A stretch of DNA of 64,000 bases from Pseudomonas sp. GD03919 (GCF_029814935.1 NZ_CP104582.1:1364001-1428000); one strand, 5' to 3'; shown: positions 9,877 to 19,661, counted from the stretch's first letter. Notes: generated from the sequence alone by a model not told the origin. Translations and numbers: made by a program.

Positions 9877-11766
9877 CTAGCTGGCCAGGCACTGCGTCGC
9901 ACCCTGCGCCTTGCGCGTGTACCACAGCACCCGACTGACGCCACGGGTGATGGCCACGTAGGCCAGGCGCCGGGCTTCATCCTGCATGGCCTGGTCGTAG
10001 CTGCCGGCGAAGAAACCGCACCGGGCGTAGAGTGCGTTGCGCAGCGGGTGTTTCTCTGCCGGGAGGCAGTCGTCGAGGATGATCGCGACTTCGGCCTGCA
10101 GGCCCTTGGCGCGGTGGATGGTCATGGTTCGCACCGGTAGCGATTTATCGAGCTGCGCTCGCACCTGTTGCAGCGGCTCGTTGCGTCGGCTGAGCAGCAG
10201 TACGGCGGTGCGGTCGGCGTTCGGGCGGCTGGCGACATGAGTGCACTGTGCACTTATTTCCTCCAGCAGACGCGGCAGGCCGCTGGTCAGCTCGAAGCGC
10301 TGAATCAGTTTCACGCCATGGTCGCCCGGTTGCATCGCCTTGGCCGCAACGCAGGTCTTGGCCTGCTTGTTGCTGACGTCTGCCAGCACCTTTTCCCCAT
10401 CGCGGATCACCGGCTCGATGCTGCGGTAGTTGGTGCCCAGCAGCAGGGTGGTGCTCTTGCCGCGTCCGCGACTGGGGAAGTGGCGGTCGAAATCGATGAA
10501 CAGCTCCGGCGAACTGCCGCGCCAGCCGTAGATCGATTGCCAGTCGTCACCGATGGCCATCAGGCTGATGCGTTCGCCTGCTGCATGCAGGCGGCGGTGC
10601 ACGGCCTGCAGCCACAGCACGATCTGCGGCGAAATGTCCTGAAATTCATCGATCAGCAGGTGACTCAGCGCGAGCAGGGCCGGGCCGGGTTTGCCGGCGT
10701 CGCTGCTCAGGCGCTCGCTGAGTTGCGCGAACGCACCGTTGAAGCTGATCAGCCCCTGACTCTTTAGCAAAGCGCTGAAGTGCTGGTGGAAACGCTGCAT
10801 GGCCTCGATGAAATCGCGCTCGCGGGCTGCGCATTCCAGAGTTTTCACCTCCAGAAGGTCGAGGCGAATGCCCAGGCTCTCGGCGAAGTCGATCTGCCCG
10901 TGCAGCAGCTCGAACAGCGGCAGGGCGGCGAATTCGCCAGGCAGCTTGCAGGCACCCAGTGGCGCCTTGGCCTTACCCTGTGGCGGTTCCTTGGGGGCCG
11001 GCAGCTTGAGCAGGCGGTGAGTCAGGGCGCGAAAGCGCGCATCGTCTGCATAGGCATTTTGGTAGGCCTGCTTGAGCAGGCGCTGCTGTGCGGGGCGCAG
11101 GCGCCCGCCAGTCAGCGGGTTATCCGGCTCTGTGCCGGGTTCGTCCAGTTGCTCGAACCAGCGCGGATTGCCCAGGCTCTCCTTGGCCAGCGTGGCCATG
11201 GCCGCGTGGAAGGTGCGTACGCACTGGCGCGCATCGTGCGGGTAGTGCCAGAAGTCGAGCAGGCGCTGCAGGCGCTCACGCAACTCGGTGCAGGAGGCGT
11301 TGGTGAAGGAAATCACCGTCAGTCGCTTGGGGTCGACCTCCAGGTGGCAGAGCAGGAACACCACACGCAGCACCAGTGTGCTCGACTTGCCCGAGCCGGC
11401 GCCGGCGAAGATGCGTGCCAGCGGCGCGCGGCAGAGGATCATCGCCCACTGTTCGTCCGACGGTGTACCGGTCAGCCCGGCGTTCACCGCCTGCGCCACG
11501 CGCTCGCGCATGGCCTGCACCTGAGCATCGTCGATCTTCAGCCGGGTGGCAGGGTAGATGCCGGCGGGGCCAGGCTTGCCGCTGGCGCTCTTGCGACTGC
11601 CGGCTTTCTTGTTGTTGCCGGTGGATTTCTTCTTGCTCTGCTTGCGTACGGGCTTGCGCGGCTGCGCCGCTTCGCGCTCGGCGCGCAGGTAGGCGGTGGT
11701 GCGGGGGAAGTAGCGGGCGAGGGCGCTGGACAGCAGTTGTTTGTAGCGCGCGACGGCGGAAAGCAT
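9877..11766 (-). CDS. UvrD/Rep-like superfamily 1 ATP-dependent DNA helicase
   Basis: A 629-residue helicase. Motif I reads FAGAGSGKSSTL, motif II LIDEFQDIS (DExQ form), motif III IGDDWQSIYGWRGS, motif IV-V region TTLLLGTNYRS and MTIHRAKGLQAEVAIILDD, motif VI AYVAITRGVSRVLWYT. These are the hallmarks of the UvrD/Rep/PcrA group, 3'-5' translocases acting in repair or replication. The first 90 residues are a basic Lys/Arg/Ser-rich extension (KKKSTGNNKKAGSRKSASGK) not found in UvrD itself, and the protein is shorter than UvrD (about 720), so it is a separate subfamily. The gene is transcribed alone; its stop lies at the edge of the REP array. Confidence 0.88.
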   Translation of the reverse strand: MLSAVARYKQLLSSALARYFPRTTAYLRAEREAAQPRKPVRKQSKKKSTGNNKKAGSRKSASGKPGPAGIYPATRLKIDDAQVQAMRERVAQAVNAGLTGTPSDEQWAMILCRAPLARIFAGAGSGKSSTLVLRVVFLLCHLEVDPKRLTVISFTNASCTELRERLQRLLDFWHYPHDARQCVRTFHAAMATLAKESLGNPRWFEQLDEPGTEPDNPLTGGRLRPAQQRLLKQAYQNAYADDARFRALTHRLLKLPAPKEPPQGKAKAPLGACKLPGEFAALPLFELLHGQIDFAESLGIRLDLLEVKTLECAARERDFIEAMQRFHQHFSALLKSQGLISFNGAFAQLSERLSSDAGKPGPALLALSHLLIDEFQDISPQIVLWLQAVHRRLHAAGERISLMAIGDDWQSIYGWRGSSPELFIDFDRHFPSRGRGKSTTLLLGTNYRSIEPVIRDGEKVLADVSNKQAKTCVAAKAMQPGDHGVKLIQRFELTSGLPRLLEEISAQCTHVASRPNADRTAVLLLSRRNEPLQQVRAQLDKSLPVRTMTIHRAKGLQAEVAIILDDCLPAEKHPLRNALYARCGFFAGSYDQAMQDEARRLAYVAITRGVSRVLWYTRKAQGATQCLAS

Positions 11767-11915
11767 GCGGTGAGAATGACCTGACGAATAAAGCGCGCAT
11801 GATAAAGCCTGCGGCGCGATGGCAGGCAGTGATGGCGCAGCGATAAATGCGCAACTTTGTGCAAGCGCCTGGCGCCTGTCGCTTCCAGACTGTACTCAGT
11901 CCTGGGAAATACTCG

Positions 11916-12809
11916 ATGAACCTGTCGCTTTACCTGCTCACCGTACTGATCTGGGGCACGACCTGGATCGCCATCAAATTGCAGATGGGCGAGGTGGCTG
12001 TCGCCGCGTCCATCGCCTATCGCTTTGCCCTGGCTTCGGCCGTGCTGTTCGTCATGCTCTGGCTCAGTGGCCGTCTGCAGCCGCTGGATCGCCGTGCTCA
12101 GGGCGTTTGTCTGGTGCAGGGGCTGTGCCTGTTCTGCCTCAATTTCCTGTGCTTCTACACCGCCAGCCAGTGGATCCACAGTGGTCTGATCGCGGTTATC
12201 TTTTCCACCGCCACCCTGTGGAACGCGATCAATGCAAGGCTGTTTTTCAAGCAGCGTATCGCCGCCAACGTGCTGCTCGGTGGCGCGTTGGGGCTGGTCG
12301 GTCTGGGCTTATTGTTCTGGCCGGAGCTGGCTGGGCACCAAGCCAGCCGCGAAAGCCTGCTGGGCATCGGCCTGGCGCTGCTCGGCACGCTGTTCTTCTC
12401 TGCCGGCAACATGCTGTCCAGCCTGCAGCAGAAGGCCGGGCTCAAGCCGCTGACCACCAACGCCTGGGGCATGCTCTATGGCGCGCTGATGTTGGTGGGC
12501 ATCTGCCTGGTCAGCGGCACGCCGTTCGCCTTCGAGTGGAATGCGCGCTATGTTGGCTCGCTGCTGTATCTGGCGATTCCCGGCTCGGTGATCGGCTTTA
12601 CCGCCTACCTGACGCTGGTCGGGCGCATGGGCCCGGAGCGCGCCGCCTACTGCACGGTGCTGTTCCCGGTGGTGGCGCTGAACATCTCAGTGTTCGCCGA
12701 GGGCTATCAGTGGACGGCTCCCGCGCTATTCGGCCTGGGGATGGTGATGCTGGGTAACGTGCTGGTGTTTCGCAAGCCCAAGCCGGTACTCGCCGAGGCC
12801 AGGGCGTAA
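11916..12809 (+). CDS. EamA/DMT-superfamily transporter
   Basis: A 297-residue membrane protein with ten predicted helices arranged as two EamA repeats. The N-terminal repeat starts LLTVLIWGTTWIAIK, and the second contains GSVIGFTAYLTLVGRMGPERAAY, both typical of the drug/metabolite exporter superfamily. The ATG at 11916 is chosen because it begins directly before the first membrane helix; upstream in-frame starts add a non-hydrophobic leader. Substrate unknown. It is divergent from the helicase gene with a 149-base gap. Confidence 0.85.
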   Translation: MNLSLYLLTVLIWGTTWIAIKLQMGEVAVAASIAYRFALASAVLFVMLWLSGRLQPLDRRAQGVCLVQGLCLFCLNFLCFYTASQWIHSGLIAVIFSTATLWNAINARLFFKQRIAANVLLGGALGLVGLGLLFWPELAGHQASRESLLGIGLALLGTLFFSAGNMLSSLQQKAGLKPLTTNAWGMLYGALMLVGICLVSGTPFAFEWNARYVGSLLYLAIPGSVIGFTAYLTLVGRMGPERAAYCTVLFPVVALNISVFAEGYQWTAPALFGLGMVMLGNVLVFRKPKPVLAEARA

Positions 12810-12844
12810 TCGCACGGTCGTTTCGGTGCGCACTGCGCACCGTA

Positions 12845-14806
12845 TCAGCTCCCGCGAATCAGCGTGCGCAGCATAAAGCGATTGGGGTGGCTGGCCTCGG
12901 CCACGTCGCGCGGTACGGGTAGCGGCTCGTTCTCCAGCCAGGCTACGATCAGCTCGCCCGACAGCGGCGCGGTAATCAAGCCGCGTGAGCCGTGGCCGCT
13001 ATTGATGTACAGGCCGGGTAGCCAGGGGCAGGGCGTATCCGGCACTTGTCGGGCGTCCTTGGCCAATACCGCATAGGCTGCGTTGAAGGCCTGTTGCTCG
13101 GCCAATGGGCCTACCAATGGCAGGTAGTCCGGGCTGGTGCAGCGGAATGCCGCGCGGCCTTGCAGTGCGGCAGGGTCGAGCGTCTGCGCGTCCAGGCGTT
13201 CGGTGAGATCCGTGGAAATCTCACGCAGCAGTTCCAGGTTGCTGGCGTGCTCGGCCACGCTGGGCGTCACATCGTCGCTGTGGAAATCGAAGCTGGCGCC
13301 TAGGGTGTGTTCACTGCCGCGCGGCGGTGCGACATAACCATCGGCGCAGACTACGGTGCTTAGCGCACTGCTGGCCGCGTTGGCGGGCAGGCGGCTGATC
13401 TGCCCACGAATGCGCTTGAGTGGCAGGTTCGCCTCCGGCAGCAGGCGGGAAATTTCTGCGGCGCAGGCCAATACCAGCACCGGGGCTTCGGCCAGCACGC
13501 CGTTCTGTCCTTCGACGCGCCAGCGTTCGTCCTGTCGGTTCAGGCGCAGCGCCTCGTGATAGGGACGCAGTTCGATCAGCGGGTGTTGCAGCAGTTGCCG
13601 GCATAGCGCTGGTGGGTGTACCCAGCCGGCATCCGGGTAGAACAGGCCGCCGGCTGGCAGGCCGATGCCGGCGCGTTGCTCGGCCTCATCCTGGCTCAGC
13701 GCGTACAGCAGGTCGTTGGGGAAGGCTGTGGCCAGTTTGGCCTGGCGCTCGGCTTCCTTGGCATCGAAGGCCAGTTGCAGCACGCCGCAGGCATCCCAAT
13801 CGACGCCACGCTGCAGGCGCTCCAGCAAGCGGCGGGTATGGCCGAAACCGGCGACGATCAGCCGCGACAGTGCCGTGCCGTGGGCCGAGAGTTTCAGGTA
13901 GAGCACACCCTGGGGGTTGCCTGATGCCTCGCGGGCAACATCGTCGTGGCGCTCTAGAACAGTCACGCGCCAGCCGCGTGCGGCCAGGCTGGCGGCGGTG
14001 GCGCAACCGGCCAGGCCGGCGCCGATTACCACGGCCTGGCGTTCGCCGGGTGGCAACTGCGGGCGGGCGAACCAGGGCGCCGTGCGCTGCATCTGCTGTG
14101 CCTGGAAGGGGCCGGCGAGCATCTCGCGTTTGTGGCCGAAGCCCTTGACCCGCACCACGGCAAAACCCGCCGCGATCAGCCCGCGCCGGACGAAACCGGC
14201 ACTGGTGAAAGTGGCCAGGGTTGCTCCTGGCGCCGACAGCCGCGCCAGCTCGGCGAACAGCGCGTCCGTCCACATTTCCGGGTTCTTCGACGGAGCGAAA
14301 CCGTCGAGGAACCAGGCATCGACCTGCGCGTCCAGCTGCGGCAGGCAGTCGAGCACATCGCCGATCATCAGCGTCAGCACCACGCGCCCGCCGTCGAGCA
14401 GCAGGCGCTGGAAGCCGGGATGGAGGGCGCGGTACTGCGCCAGCAGTTGCCCGGCGTAGGGCGCAAGCTCCGGCCACAAGGCCAGGGCGCGCTGCAGATC
14501 CGCCAGGGCCAGCGGGAATTTCTCCACGCTGACGAAGTGCAGCCGCGCGTCGCGCGGGGCGTGTTCGGCGAAGGCCTGCCAGGCGCAGAGGAAGTTGAGC
14601 CCGGTGCCGAAGCCGGTTTCGCCGATGACCAGGCGCCCGCCTGCCGGTAGCGCCTGGCAGCGCTCGATGATCTGGTTGTGGGCGAGGAAGACGTGACGAG
14701 TTTCCTCCAGACCGTTGGCGCGGGAGAAGTACACGTCGCCATAGCTGCGCGACAGTGGCTGGCCGTGTTCGTCCCAGTCGAGCTGGGCGTTGTGGGCGTC
14801 GGACAT
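12845..14806 (-). CDS. mnmC: Bifunctional tRNA mnm5s2U biosynthesis protein MnmC
   Basis: A 653-residue two-domain enzyme that completes 5-methylaminomethyl-2-thiouridine at the wobble base of certain tRNAs. The N-terminal methyltransferase (about 1-245) has the SAM motif VIGETGFGTGLNFLCAWQAF. The C-terminal FAD domain begins AVVIGAGLAGCATAASLAAR and removes the carboxymethyl group to give nm5U. Length matches E. coli MnmC (about 668). The start MSDAHNAQ at 14806 is chosen over an upstream in-frame ATG at 14854 because homology begins there. Transcribed alone, divergent from pap. Confidence 0.95.
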   Translation of the reverse strand: MSDAHNAQLDWDEHGQPLSRSYGDVYFSRANGLEETRHVFLAHNQIIERCQALPAGGRLVIGETGFGTGLNFLCAWQAFAEHAPRDARLHFVSVEKFPLALADLQRALALWPELAPYAGQLLAQYRALHPGFQRLLLDGGRVVLTLMIGDVLDCLPQLDAQVDAWFLDGFAPSKNPEMWTDALFAELARLSAPGATLATFTSAGFVRRGLIAAGFAVVRVKGFGHKREMLAGPFQAQQMQRTAPWFARPQLPPGERQAVVIGAGLAGCATAASLAARGWRVTVLERHDDVAREASGNPQGVLYLKLSAHGTALSRLIVAGFGHTRRLLERLQRGVDWDACGVLQLAFDAKEAERQAKLATAFPNDLLYALSQDEAEQRAGIGLPAGGLFYPDAGWVHPPALCRQLLQHPLIELRPYHEALRLNRQDERWRVEGQNGVLAEAPVLVLACAAEISRLLPEANLPLKRIRGQISRLPANAASSALSTVVCADGYVAPPRGSEHTLGASFDFHSDDVTPSVAEHASNLELLREISTDLTERLDAQTLDPAALQGRAAFRCTSPDYLPLVGPLAEQQAFNAAYAVLAKDARQVPDTPCPWLPGLYINSGHGSRGLITAPLSGELIVAWLENEPLPVPRDVAEASHPNRFMLRTLIRGS

Positions 14807-15097
14807 GGTGCGGTTCCAGATATAACAGGCGGCGATTCTAGCAGGCCGTTGCAAACTGCCTGCGTTGGCAATACTGCGTTGAAAACCACCATTTACAAGC
14901 GTGAAGCCGAGCGCGGCTCCGATCGGTGTTGTGGGACCATCATCGGTATGCTCGGGCCTTTCTCGCCTGTGTTTTCAACGGCTTGCCATCCTCTGCGTGC
15001 GGTTTACCCGGCACAGGTCAAACCCCGATGCCTCAATGTCAGGCAAAGTCGCGGCCGATCCATTACGCTTGAGCGATCATTACCGGGAGGCTTTTGC

Positions 15098-16579
15098 ATG
15101 TTTGAGTCCGCCGAAATCGGCCGCAGTATCGACAAGGCCACGTTCGAAGCCGAGGAGCCGGCGCTGCGCGAGGCCTTGCTGGAGGCGCAGTACGAACTCA
15201 AGCAACAGGCGCGTTTCCCGGTGATCGTACTGATCAACGGCATCGAGGGCGCCGGCAAGGGTGAGACGGTCAAATTGCTCAACGAGTGGATGGATCCGCG
15301 GCTGATCCAGGTCATCACCTTCGATGTGCAGACCGATGAAGAGCTGGCGCGGCCGCCGGCCTGGCGCTACTGGCGACAACTGCCGCCGAAGGGGCGCATG
15401 GGGATCTTCTTCGGCAACTGGTACAGCCAGATGCTGCAGGAGCGGGTGCATGGCAAGTTCAAGGATGCAGTGCTGGATCAGGCCATCGATGCTGCCGAAC
15501 ACCTGGAGCGCATGCTCTGCGATGAGGGGGCGCTGATCTTCAAGTTCTGGTTCCACCTGTCCAAGCAACAGATGAAGACGCGCCTCGAAGCGCTCAAGGA
15601 TGACCCGCTGCACAGTTGGCGCATCAGCCCGCTGGACTGGCAGCAGTCGAAGACCTACGACAAATTCGTGCGTTACGGCGAGCGCATCCTGCGCCGCACC
15701 AGCCGCGACTACGCGCCCTGGTACGTGGTCGAGGGCGTCGATCACTATTACCGCAGCCTGACCGTCGGGCGCATTCTGCTCGAAGGCTTGCAGGCGGCGC
15801 TGGCGCGGCAGCAAGGCATAGTGGGGCGACCACATGCTGCACCGGTTTCCGGGCAGAGCAGCGGCCTGTTGGCCAGCCTGGACATGACCCAGGCGCTGAG
15901 CAAGGACGACTACAAGGAGCAACTGGCCACCGAGCAGGCGCGCCTGTCCGGGCTGATGCGTGACAAGCGCATGCGCAAGCACGCCCTGATCGCTGCATTC
16001 GAGGGCAACGATGCCGCCGGTAAGGGCGGCGCCATCCGGCGCGTGACTGGCGCGCTCGATCCGCGCCAGTACCGCATCGTGCCGGTGGCGGCGCCGACCG
16101 AGGAAGAGCGCGCCCAGCCTTATCTGTGGCGCTTTTGGCGGCATATCCCGGCGCGCGGGCATTTCACCATCTTCGACCGTAGCTGGTACGGCCGCGTATT
16201 GGTCGAGCGTGTCGAAGGCTTCTGCAGCCAGGCCGACTGGCTGCGCGCCTATGGCGAGATCAACGACTTCGAAGAGCAGTTGACAAATGCCGGGGTGATC
16301 CTGGTGAAGTTCTGGCTGGCCATCGATCAGCAGACCCAGCTGAAGCGTTTCAAGGAGCGCGAGCGGATCCCCTTCAAGCGCTTCAAGATCACCGAAGAGG
16401 ATTGGCGCAACCGTGAAAAGTGGGACGACTACACTGATGCGGTAGGCGATATGGTCGACCGTACCAGCACCGAGATCGCGCCCTGGACGCTGATCGAGGC
16501 CAACGACAAGCGCTTCGCCCGGGTCAAGGTGCTGCGCACCATCAATGAGGCCATCGAGGCAGCGTTTGCCAGGGATTGA
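15098..16579 (+). CDS. pap: Polyphosphate:AMP phosphotransferase (two-domain PPK2)
   Basis: A 493-residue protein made of two tandem PPK2 domains. The first has INGIEGAGKGETVKLLNEW and WRYWRQLPPKGRMGIFFGNWY; the second has the intact Walker A EGNDAAGKGGAIRRVTGAL and the lid region FDRSWYGRVLVERVEGF. This fused form matches Pap, which makes ADP from AMP using polyphosphate as donor. The N-terminal Walker A is altered (GIEGAGKGE), as in known Pap where the C-terminal half does the catalysis. The ATG at 15098 follows GGGAGG (15085-15090) by seven bases. Single gene. Confidence 0.93.
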   Translation: MFESAEIGRSIDKATFEAEEPALREALLEAQYELKQQARFPVIVLINGIEGAGKGETVKLLNEWMDPRLIQVITFDVQTDEELARPPAWRYWRQLPPKGRMGIFFGNWYSQMLQERVHGKFKDAVLDQAIDAAEHLERMLCDEGALIFKFWFHLSKQQMKTRLEALKDDPLHSWRISPLDWQQSKTYDKFVRYGERILRRTSRDYAPWYVVEGVDHYYRSLTVGRILLEGLQAALARQQGIVGRPHAAPVSGQSSGLLASLDMTQALSKDDYKEQLATEQARLSGLMRDKRMRKHALIAAFEGNDAAGKGGAIRRVTGALDPRQYRIVPVAAPTEEERAQPYLWRFWRHIPARGHFTIFDRSWYGRVLVERVEGFCSQADWLRAYGEINDFEEQLTNAGVILVKFWLAIDQQTQLKRFKERERIPFKRFKITEEDWRNREKWDDYTDAVGDMVDRTSTEIAPWTLIEANDKRFARVKVLRTINEAIEAAFARD

Positions 16580-16594
16580 AGCGCTACCTGTTCT

Positions 16595-16656
16595 GTAGGA
16601 GCGGCTTTAGCCGCGATGCTTTTGTGTCGATCCCAAAGCCCCGGATTGCATCCGGG
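16595..16656. repeat. Two short palindromic repeats (REP type A, and CCCGGATTGCATCCGGG type)
   Basis: GTAGGAGCGGCTTTAGCCGC (from 16595) is a type A REP half like those in the 9.4 kb array. CCCGGATTGCATCCGGG (16640-16656) is a second family seen again at 47.04-47.10 kb. Together they fill the gap after pap and may act as transcript ends. Confidence 0.65.
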
Positions 16657-16764
16657 CTACGCTCCGGCATCGCCTCGTATACGCCAGATCAATGATGGTC
16701 GCACCCTGGGATCGGCTGGATTTATCTTCACGTCATTCGCCATCCAATAACAACGAGGTGCGTC

Positions 16765-17952
16765 ATGCGTGAAGTGGTGATCGTCGACAGCGTCCGGACC
16801 GGCCTGGCCAAGTCCTTCCGTGGCAAGTTCAACATGACCCGGCCGGACGACATGGCCGCGCATTGCGTCGATGCGCTGCTGGTGCGCAACGGCATCGACC
16901 CGAAGCTGGTCGATGACTGCATCGTCGGTGCCGGCTCCAACGAGGGCGCGCAGGGCATGAACATCGGCCGCAACGTCGCCGTGCTCTCGCGCCTGGGCAA
17001 CCCGGTGGCGGGCATGACGCTGAACCGCTTTTGCTCCTCGGGCCTGCAGGCCATCGCCATCGCCGCCAACCAGGTGGTGTCCGGCTGCAGCGAGATCATC
17101 GTCGCCGGCGGCGTCGAGTCCATCACCATGACCCTGAAAAGCATGAACATGGACAACCTGTTCAACCCGCTGCTGCAGCAGGACAACCCCGGCATCTACT
17201 ACCCCATGGGCAAGACCGCCGAGATCGTCGCCAACCGCTATGGCATCAGCCGCGAAGCCCAGGATGCCTATGCCCTGCAGAGCCAGCAGCGCACCGCGCG
17301 CGCCCAGGCCGAAGGCCTGTTCACCGACGAGATCGTGCCGATGGCGGTGAAGTACCAGGTCGAAGACAAGGCCAGCGGCGAGAAGAGGATTCTCGACGGC
17401 GTGGTCGAGGCCGATGACTGCAACCGCCCGGACACCACCCTGGAATCGCTGGCCAAGCTGCAACCGGCGTTCGACCCGGCAGGCAGCGTCACGGCCGGCA
17501 ACGCCTCGCAACTGTCCGACGGCGCCTCCATGACCCTGGTGATGAGCCTGGAAAAGGCGCTGGAGCTGGGCCTCAAGCCCAAAGCCTATTTCCGCGGCTT
17601 CACCGTGGCCGGTTGCGAGCCAGATGAAATGGGCATCGGCCCGGTGTTCTCGGTACCCAGGCTGCTCAAGGCCAAGGGCCTGAGCGTCGACGACATCGAC
17701 CTGTGGGAGCTCAACGAAGCATTCGCCTCGCAGTGCCTGTACTGCCGCGACAAGCTGGAGATCGACAACGACAAGTACAACGTCAATGGCGGCTCCATTT
17801 CCATCGGCCACCCCTTCGGCATGACCGGCTCGCGTCAGGTCGGCCATCTGGTGCGCGAGCTACAGCGCCGCGAGCTGCGCTACGGCATCGTCACCATGTG
17901 CGTCGGTGGTGGCATGGGGGCCACTGGGCTGTTCGAGGCGTATCGCGGCTAA
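16765..17952 (+). CDS. Thiolase family protein (acetyl-CoA C-acyltransferase)
   Basis: A 395-residue thiolase. The nucleophile cysteine is in TLNRFCSSGLQAIAIAANQV (Cys about 90), the catalytic histidine in NVNGGSISIGHPFGMTGSRQ, and the second cysteine in MCVGGGMGATGLFE, so both active-site cysteines and the His are present. The usual GGAIALGHPLG is varied to GGSISIGHPFG, seen in a distinct subgroup of degradative thiolases. It would cleave or form 3-ketoacyl-CoA. No hydratase/dehydrogenase partner lies beside it, so the pathway is not evident. Start ATG 16765 has a weak ribosome site (GAGGTG). Confidence 0.88.
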   Translation: MREVVIVDSVRTGLAKSFRGKFNMTRPDDMAAHCVDALLVRNGIDPKLVDDCIVGAGSNEGAQGMNIGRNVAVLSRLGNPVAGMTLNRFCSSGLQAIAIAANQVVSGCSEIIVAGGVESITMTLKSMNMDNLFNPLLQQDNPGIYYPMGKTAEIVANRYGISREAQDAYALQSQQRTARAQAEGLFTDEIVPMAVKYQVEDKASGEKRILDGVVEADDCNRPDTTLESLAKLQPAFDPAGSVTAGNASQLSDGASMTLVMSLEKALELGLKPKAYFRGFTVAGCEPDEMGIGPVFSVPRLLKAKGLSVDDIDLWELNEAFASQCLYCRDKLEIDNDKYNVNGGSISIGHPFGMTGSRQVGHLVRELQRRELRYGIVTMCVGGGMGATGLFEAYRG

Positions 17953-17959
17953 ATGACGT

Positions 17960-18046
17960 AGGGTGCGCCGCGCGCACCACCGGCAACACGCATCGGATGA
18001 ACGAACCGCGGTGCGCACGGCGCACTCTACGGAATCGTTGGCCCCC
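17960..18046. repeat. GTAGGGTGCGC-type inverted dispersed repeat
   Basis: GTAGGGTGCGCCGCGCGCACC and, facing it, GGTGCGCACGGCGCACTCTACG frame about 45 bases. It resembles the palindrome after the DMT gene (12825-12843) and is likely an intergenic repeat family common in this genome. Confidence 0.5.
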
Positions 18047-18107
18047 ACGACGGTCAGCGATGCGCTGTTTATACTCGCGCTCTGCCCTGTGAACGGAGCG
18101 CCTGCCA

Positions 18108-18728
18108 ATGCCCTTTGCCGAAAACCTCATCGCCTTCACCCTGGCGGCCACGCTGCTGACCCTGACGCCAGGCATCGATACGGCGCTGGTGTTGCGCACC
18201 GCTGCGGTCGAAGGTCGACAGCAGGCGTTTCGCGCGGCGCTGGGCATCAATGCAGGCTGCCTGATTTGGGGCGCGGCGGTGGCCTTCGGCCTGGGCGCGC
18301 TGCTGGCGGTTTCCGAGTTCGGCTACAACCTGCTCAAGTATTGTGGTGCGGCCTATCTGGCCTGGCTCGGGCTGAATATGCTGCTGCGTCCGCGTACCTC
18401 GCTGGCGCCCGCGCAGGTGAACGGCACACCTGATGCCAACTGGTTTCTGCGTGGCTTGCTGGGCAATGTGCTCAATCCCAAGGTGGGTATCTTCTACCTG
18501 TCCTTCCTGCCGCAGTTCATTCCCCAGGGGCAGCCGCTGATCGCCTGGACATTCGGCCTGGTGGGCATTCATGTGGCGCTCAGTCTGATCTGGGCGCTGT
18601 TGCTGATTGGTGCCACTCAGCCGCTGGGCCACTGGCTGCGGCGCGAGACGGTGATCAGGTGGATGGATCGCAGCACGGGGCTGATCTTTCTGCTGTTCGC
18701 TGCGCGTCTGGCGTTGAGTCGGCGCTGA
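18108..18728 (+). CDS. LysE/RhtB family amino-acid exporter
   Basis: A 206-residue inner-membrane protein with about six helices. The first helix carries LAATLLTLTPGIDTALVLRT, close to the family signature near the N-terminus (TPGPD type, here TPGID), and GLLGNVLNPKVGIFYLSFLPQF is the well-conserved central loop and helix. Members export amino acids or homoserine lactones; the substrate is not predictable here. Two LysR-type remnants follow immediately, which in an ancestor may have regulated it. Confidence 0.88.
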   Translation: MPFAENLIAFTLAATLLTLTPGIDTALVLRTAAVEGRQQAFRAALGINAGCLIWGAAVAFGLGALLAVSEFGYNLLKYCGAAYLAWLGLNMLLRPRTSLAPAQVNGTPDANWFLRGLLGNVLNPKVGIFYLSFLPQFIPQGQPLIAWTFGLVGIHVALSLIWALLLIGATQPLGHWLRRETVIRWMDRSTGLIFLLFAARLALSRR

Positions 18729-18770
18729 GGCACATCCCGTGCCTCGGCGGTCACGACACAGGCGGTGACG

Positions 18771-19304
18771 ATGGATCGACTTCAGGAAATGAAAGTGCTG
18801 CTGGCGGTGACCGAAGCCGAGAGCTTTGCCGGCGGCGCGAAATTGCTGGGCATTTCGCCGCCCAGCGTGACTCGTACCGTGGCGGCCCTGGAGGCGCGCC
18901 AGGGTACGCTGCTATTGGCCCGTAGCACGCGCAGCCTGCGTCTGAGCGAAGCCGGCCAGCGCCAACGGTCTGCTCAGCCAGTGGCAGTTCGTCGGCGCCG
19001 AGGGTGTTTTCGGCTTCATGCCCGCGTCACGCTTCATCGTCAGCTCCAGCCAGGCAGCGATCTGCGCTGCACGCCTGGGCTGGGGCTACACCTGCACGCT
19101 GTCCTACCAGGTGGCCGAGGCGGTGGCGCGCGGCGAGCTTGAACTGGTGCTCGAAGCTTTCGAGCCACCGGCTGTGCCGGTCCACATCATTTATCAGGGG
19201 GGCGCCAGGTCTCGGCCAAGGTACGCACCTTCGTCGACTTTTGCGTCGAGAGCTTTCGTCTCGCCCCGGCACTGCGCGCGGTTGGGACGCCATCCACGCC
19301 ATGA
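18771..19304 (+). pseudogene. LysR-family regulator, internally deleted and frameshifted
   Basis: The N-terminal winged-helix domain is clear: MDRLQEMKVLLAVTEAESFA then GISPPSVTRTVAALEARQGT (an in-frame GTG at 18765 is an alternative start). After RSLRLSEAGQR the reading jumps, in another frame, to NGLLSQWQFVGAEGVFGFMP and ICAARLGWGYTCTLSYQVAE, which belong to the last third of a LysR effector domain, so about 150-170 residues are missing. A second shift near 19200 leads to VSAKVRTFVDFCVESFRLAP and a stop at 19302-19304. It cannot make a full regulator. Confidence 0.75.
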
Positions 19305-19543
19305 GCCAGCACCGTGAAATGCAGGTGTTCCTTGCCGTGGCGCAGGCGGGCAGTCTGGCGGCGGCTGCCAGGGTGCTGCAACTGTCGCAGGCCACGGTGA
19401 CGCGCAGCGTGACCCGCCTGGAGCAGCGTCTGGACAGCACCCTGCTGCTGCGCGGGCCTCGTGGCGTGAGCCTGAGCCCGGCTGGCGCGCGCTTTGCTGA
19501 TAGCTGCCGGCGCATTCTGCAGCGGCTGGTACTGGATCTGTGA
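19301..19543 (+). pseudogene. Second LysR fragment: DNA-binding domain only (80 residues)
   Basis: A complete winged-helix domain starts at ATG 19301 (MSQHREMQVFLAVAQAGSLA, LQLSQATVTRSVTRLEQRLD) and ends at a TGA after 80 codons, where LysR proteins need about 210 more residues. Its start overlaps the stop of the preceding LysR remnant by four bases (ATGA). Downstream sequence shows no effector domain. It could still bind DNA as a solo domain, but truncation is more likely. Confidence 0.7.
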
Positions 19544-19661
19544 GCGTTTCGCTGCGCCTGGTCGGCGTAAGTTGCCCGGGAACCTGGATGGCGAGCGTTG
19601 GTCTGTGCTGGCTGTGCCGCGAAGCTGTTGCCGTTTCGGCTGAAACGGCAACAGCCTCTGC

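Noticed and set aside
9487..10140. Repetitive protein frame in the REP array
   Set aside because: The 43-residue repeat is simply the 129-base DNA unit translated; there is no ribosome site and the end runs into the helicase gene.
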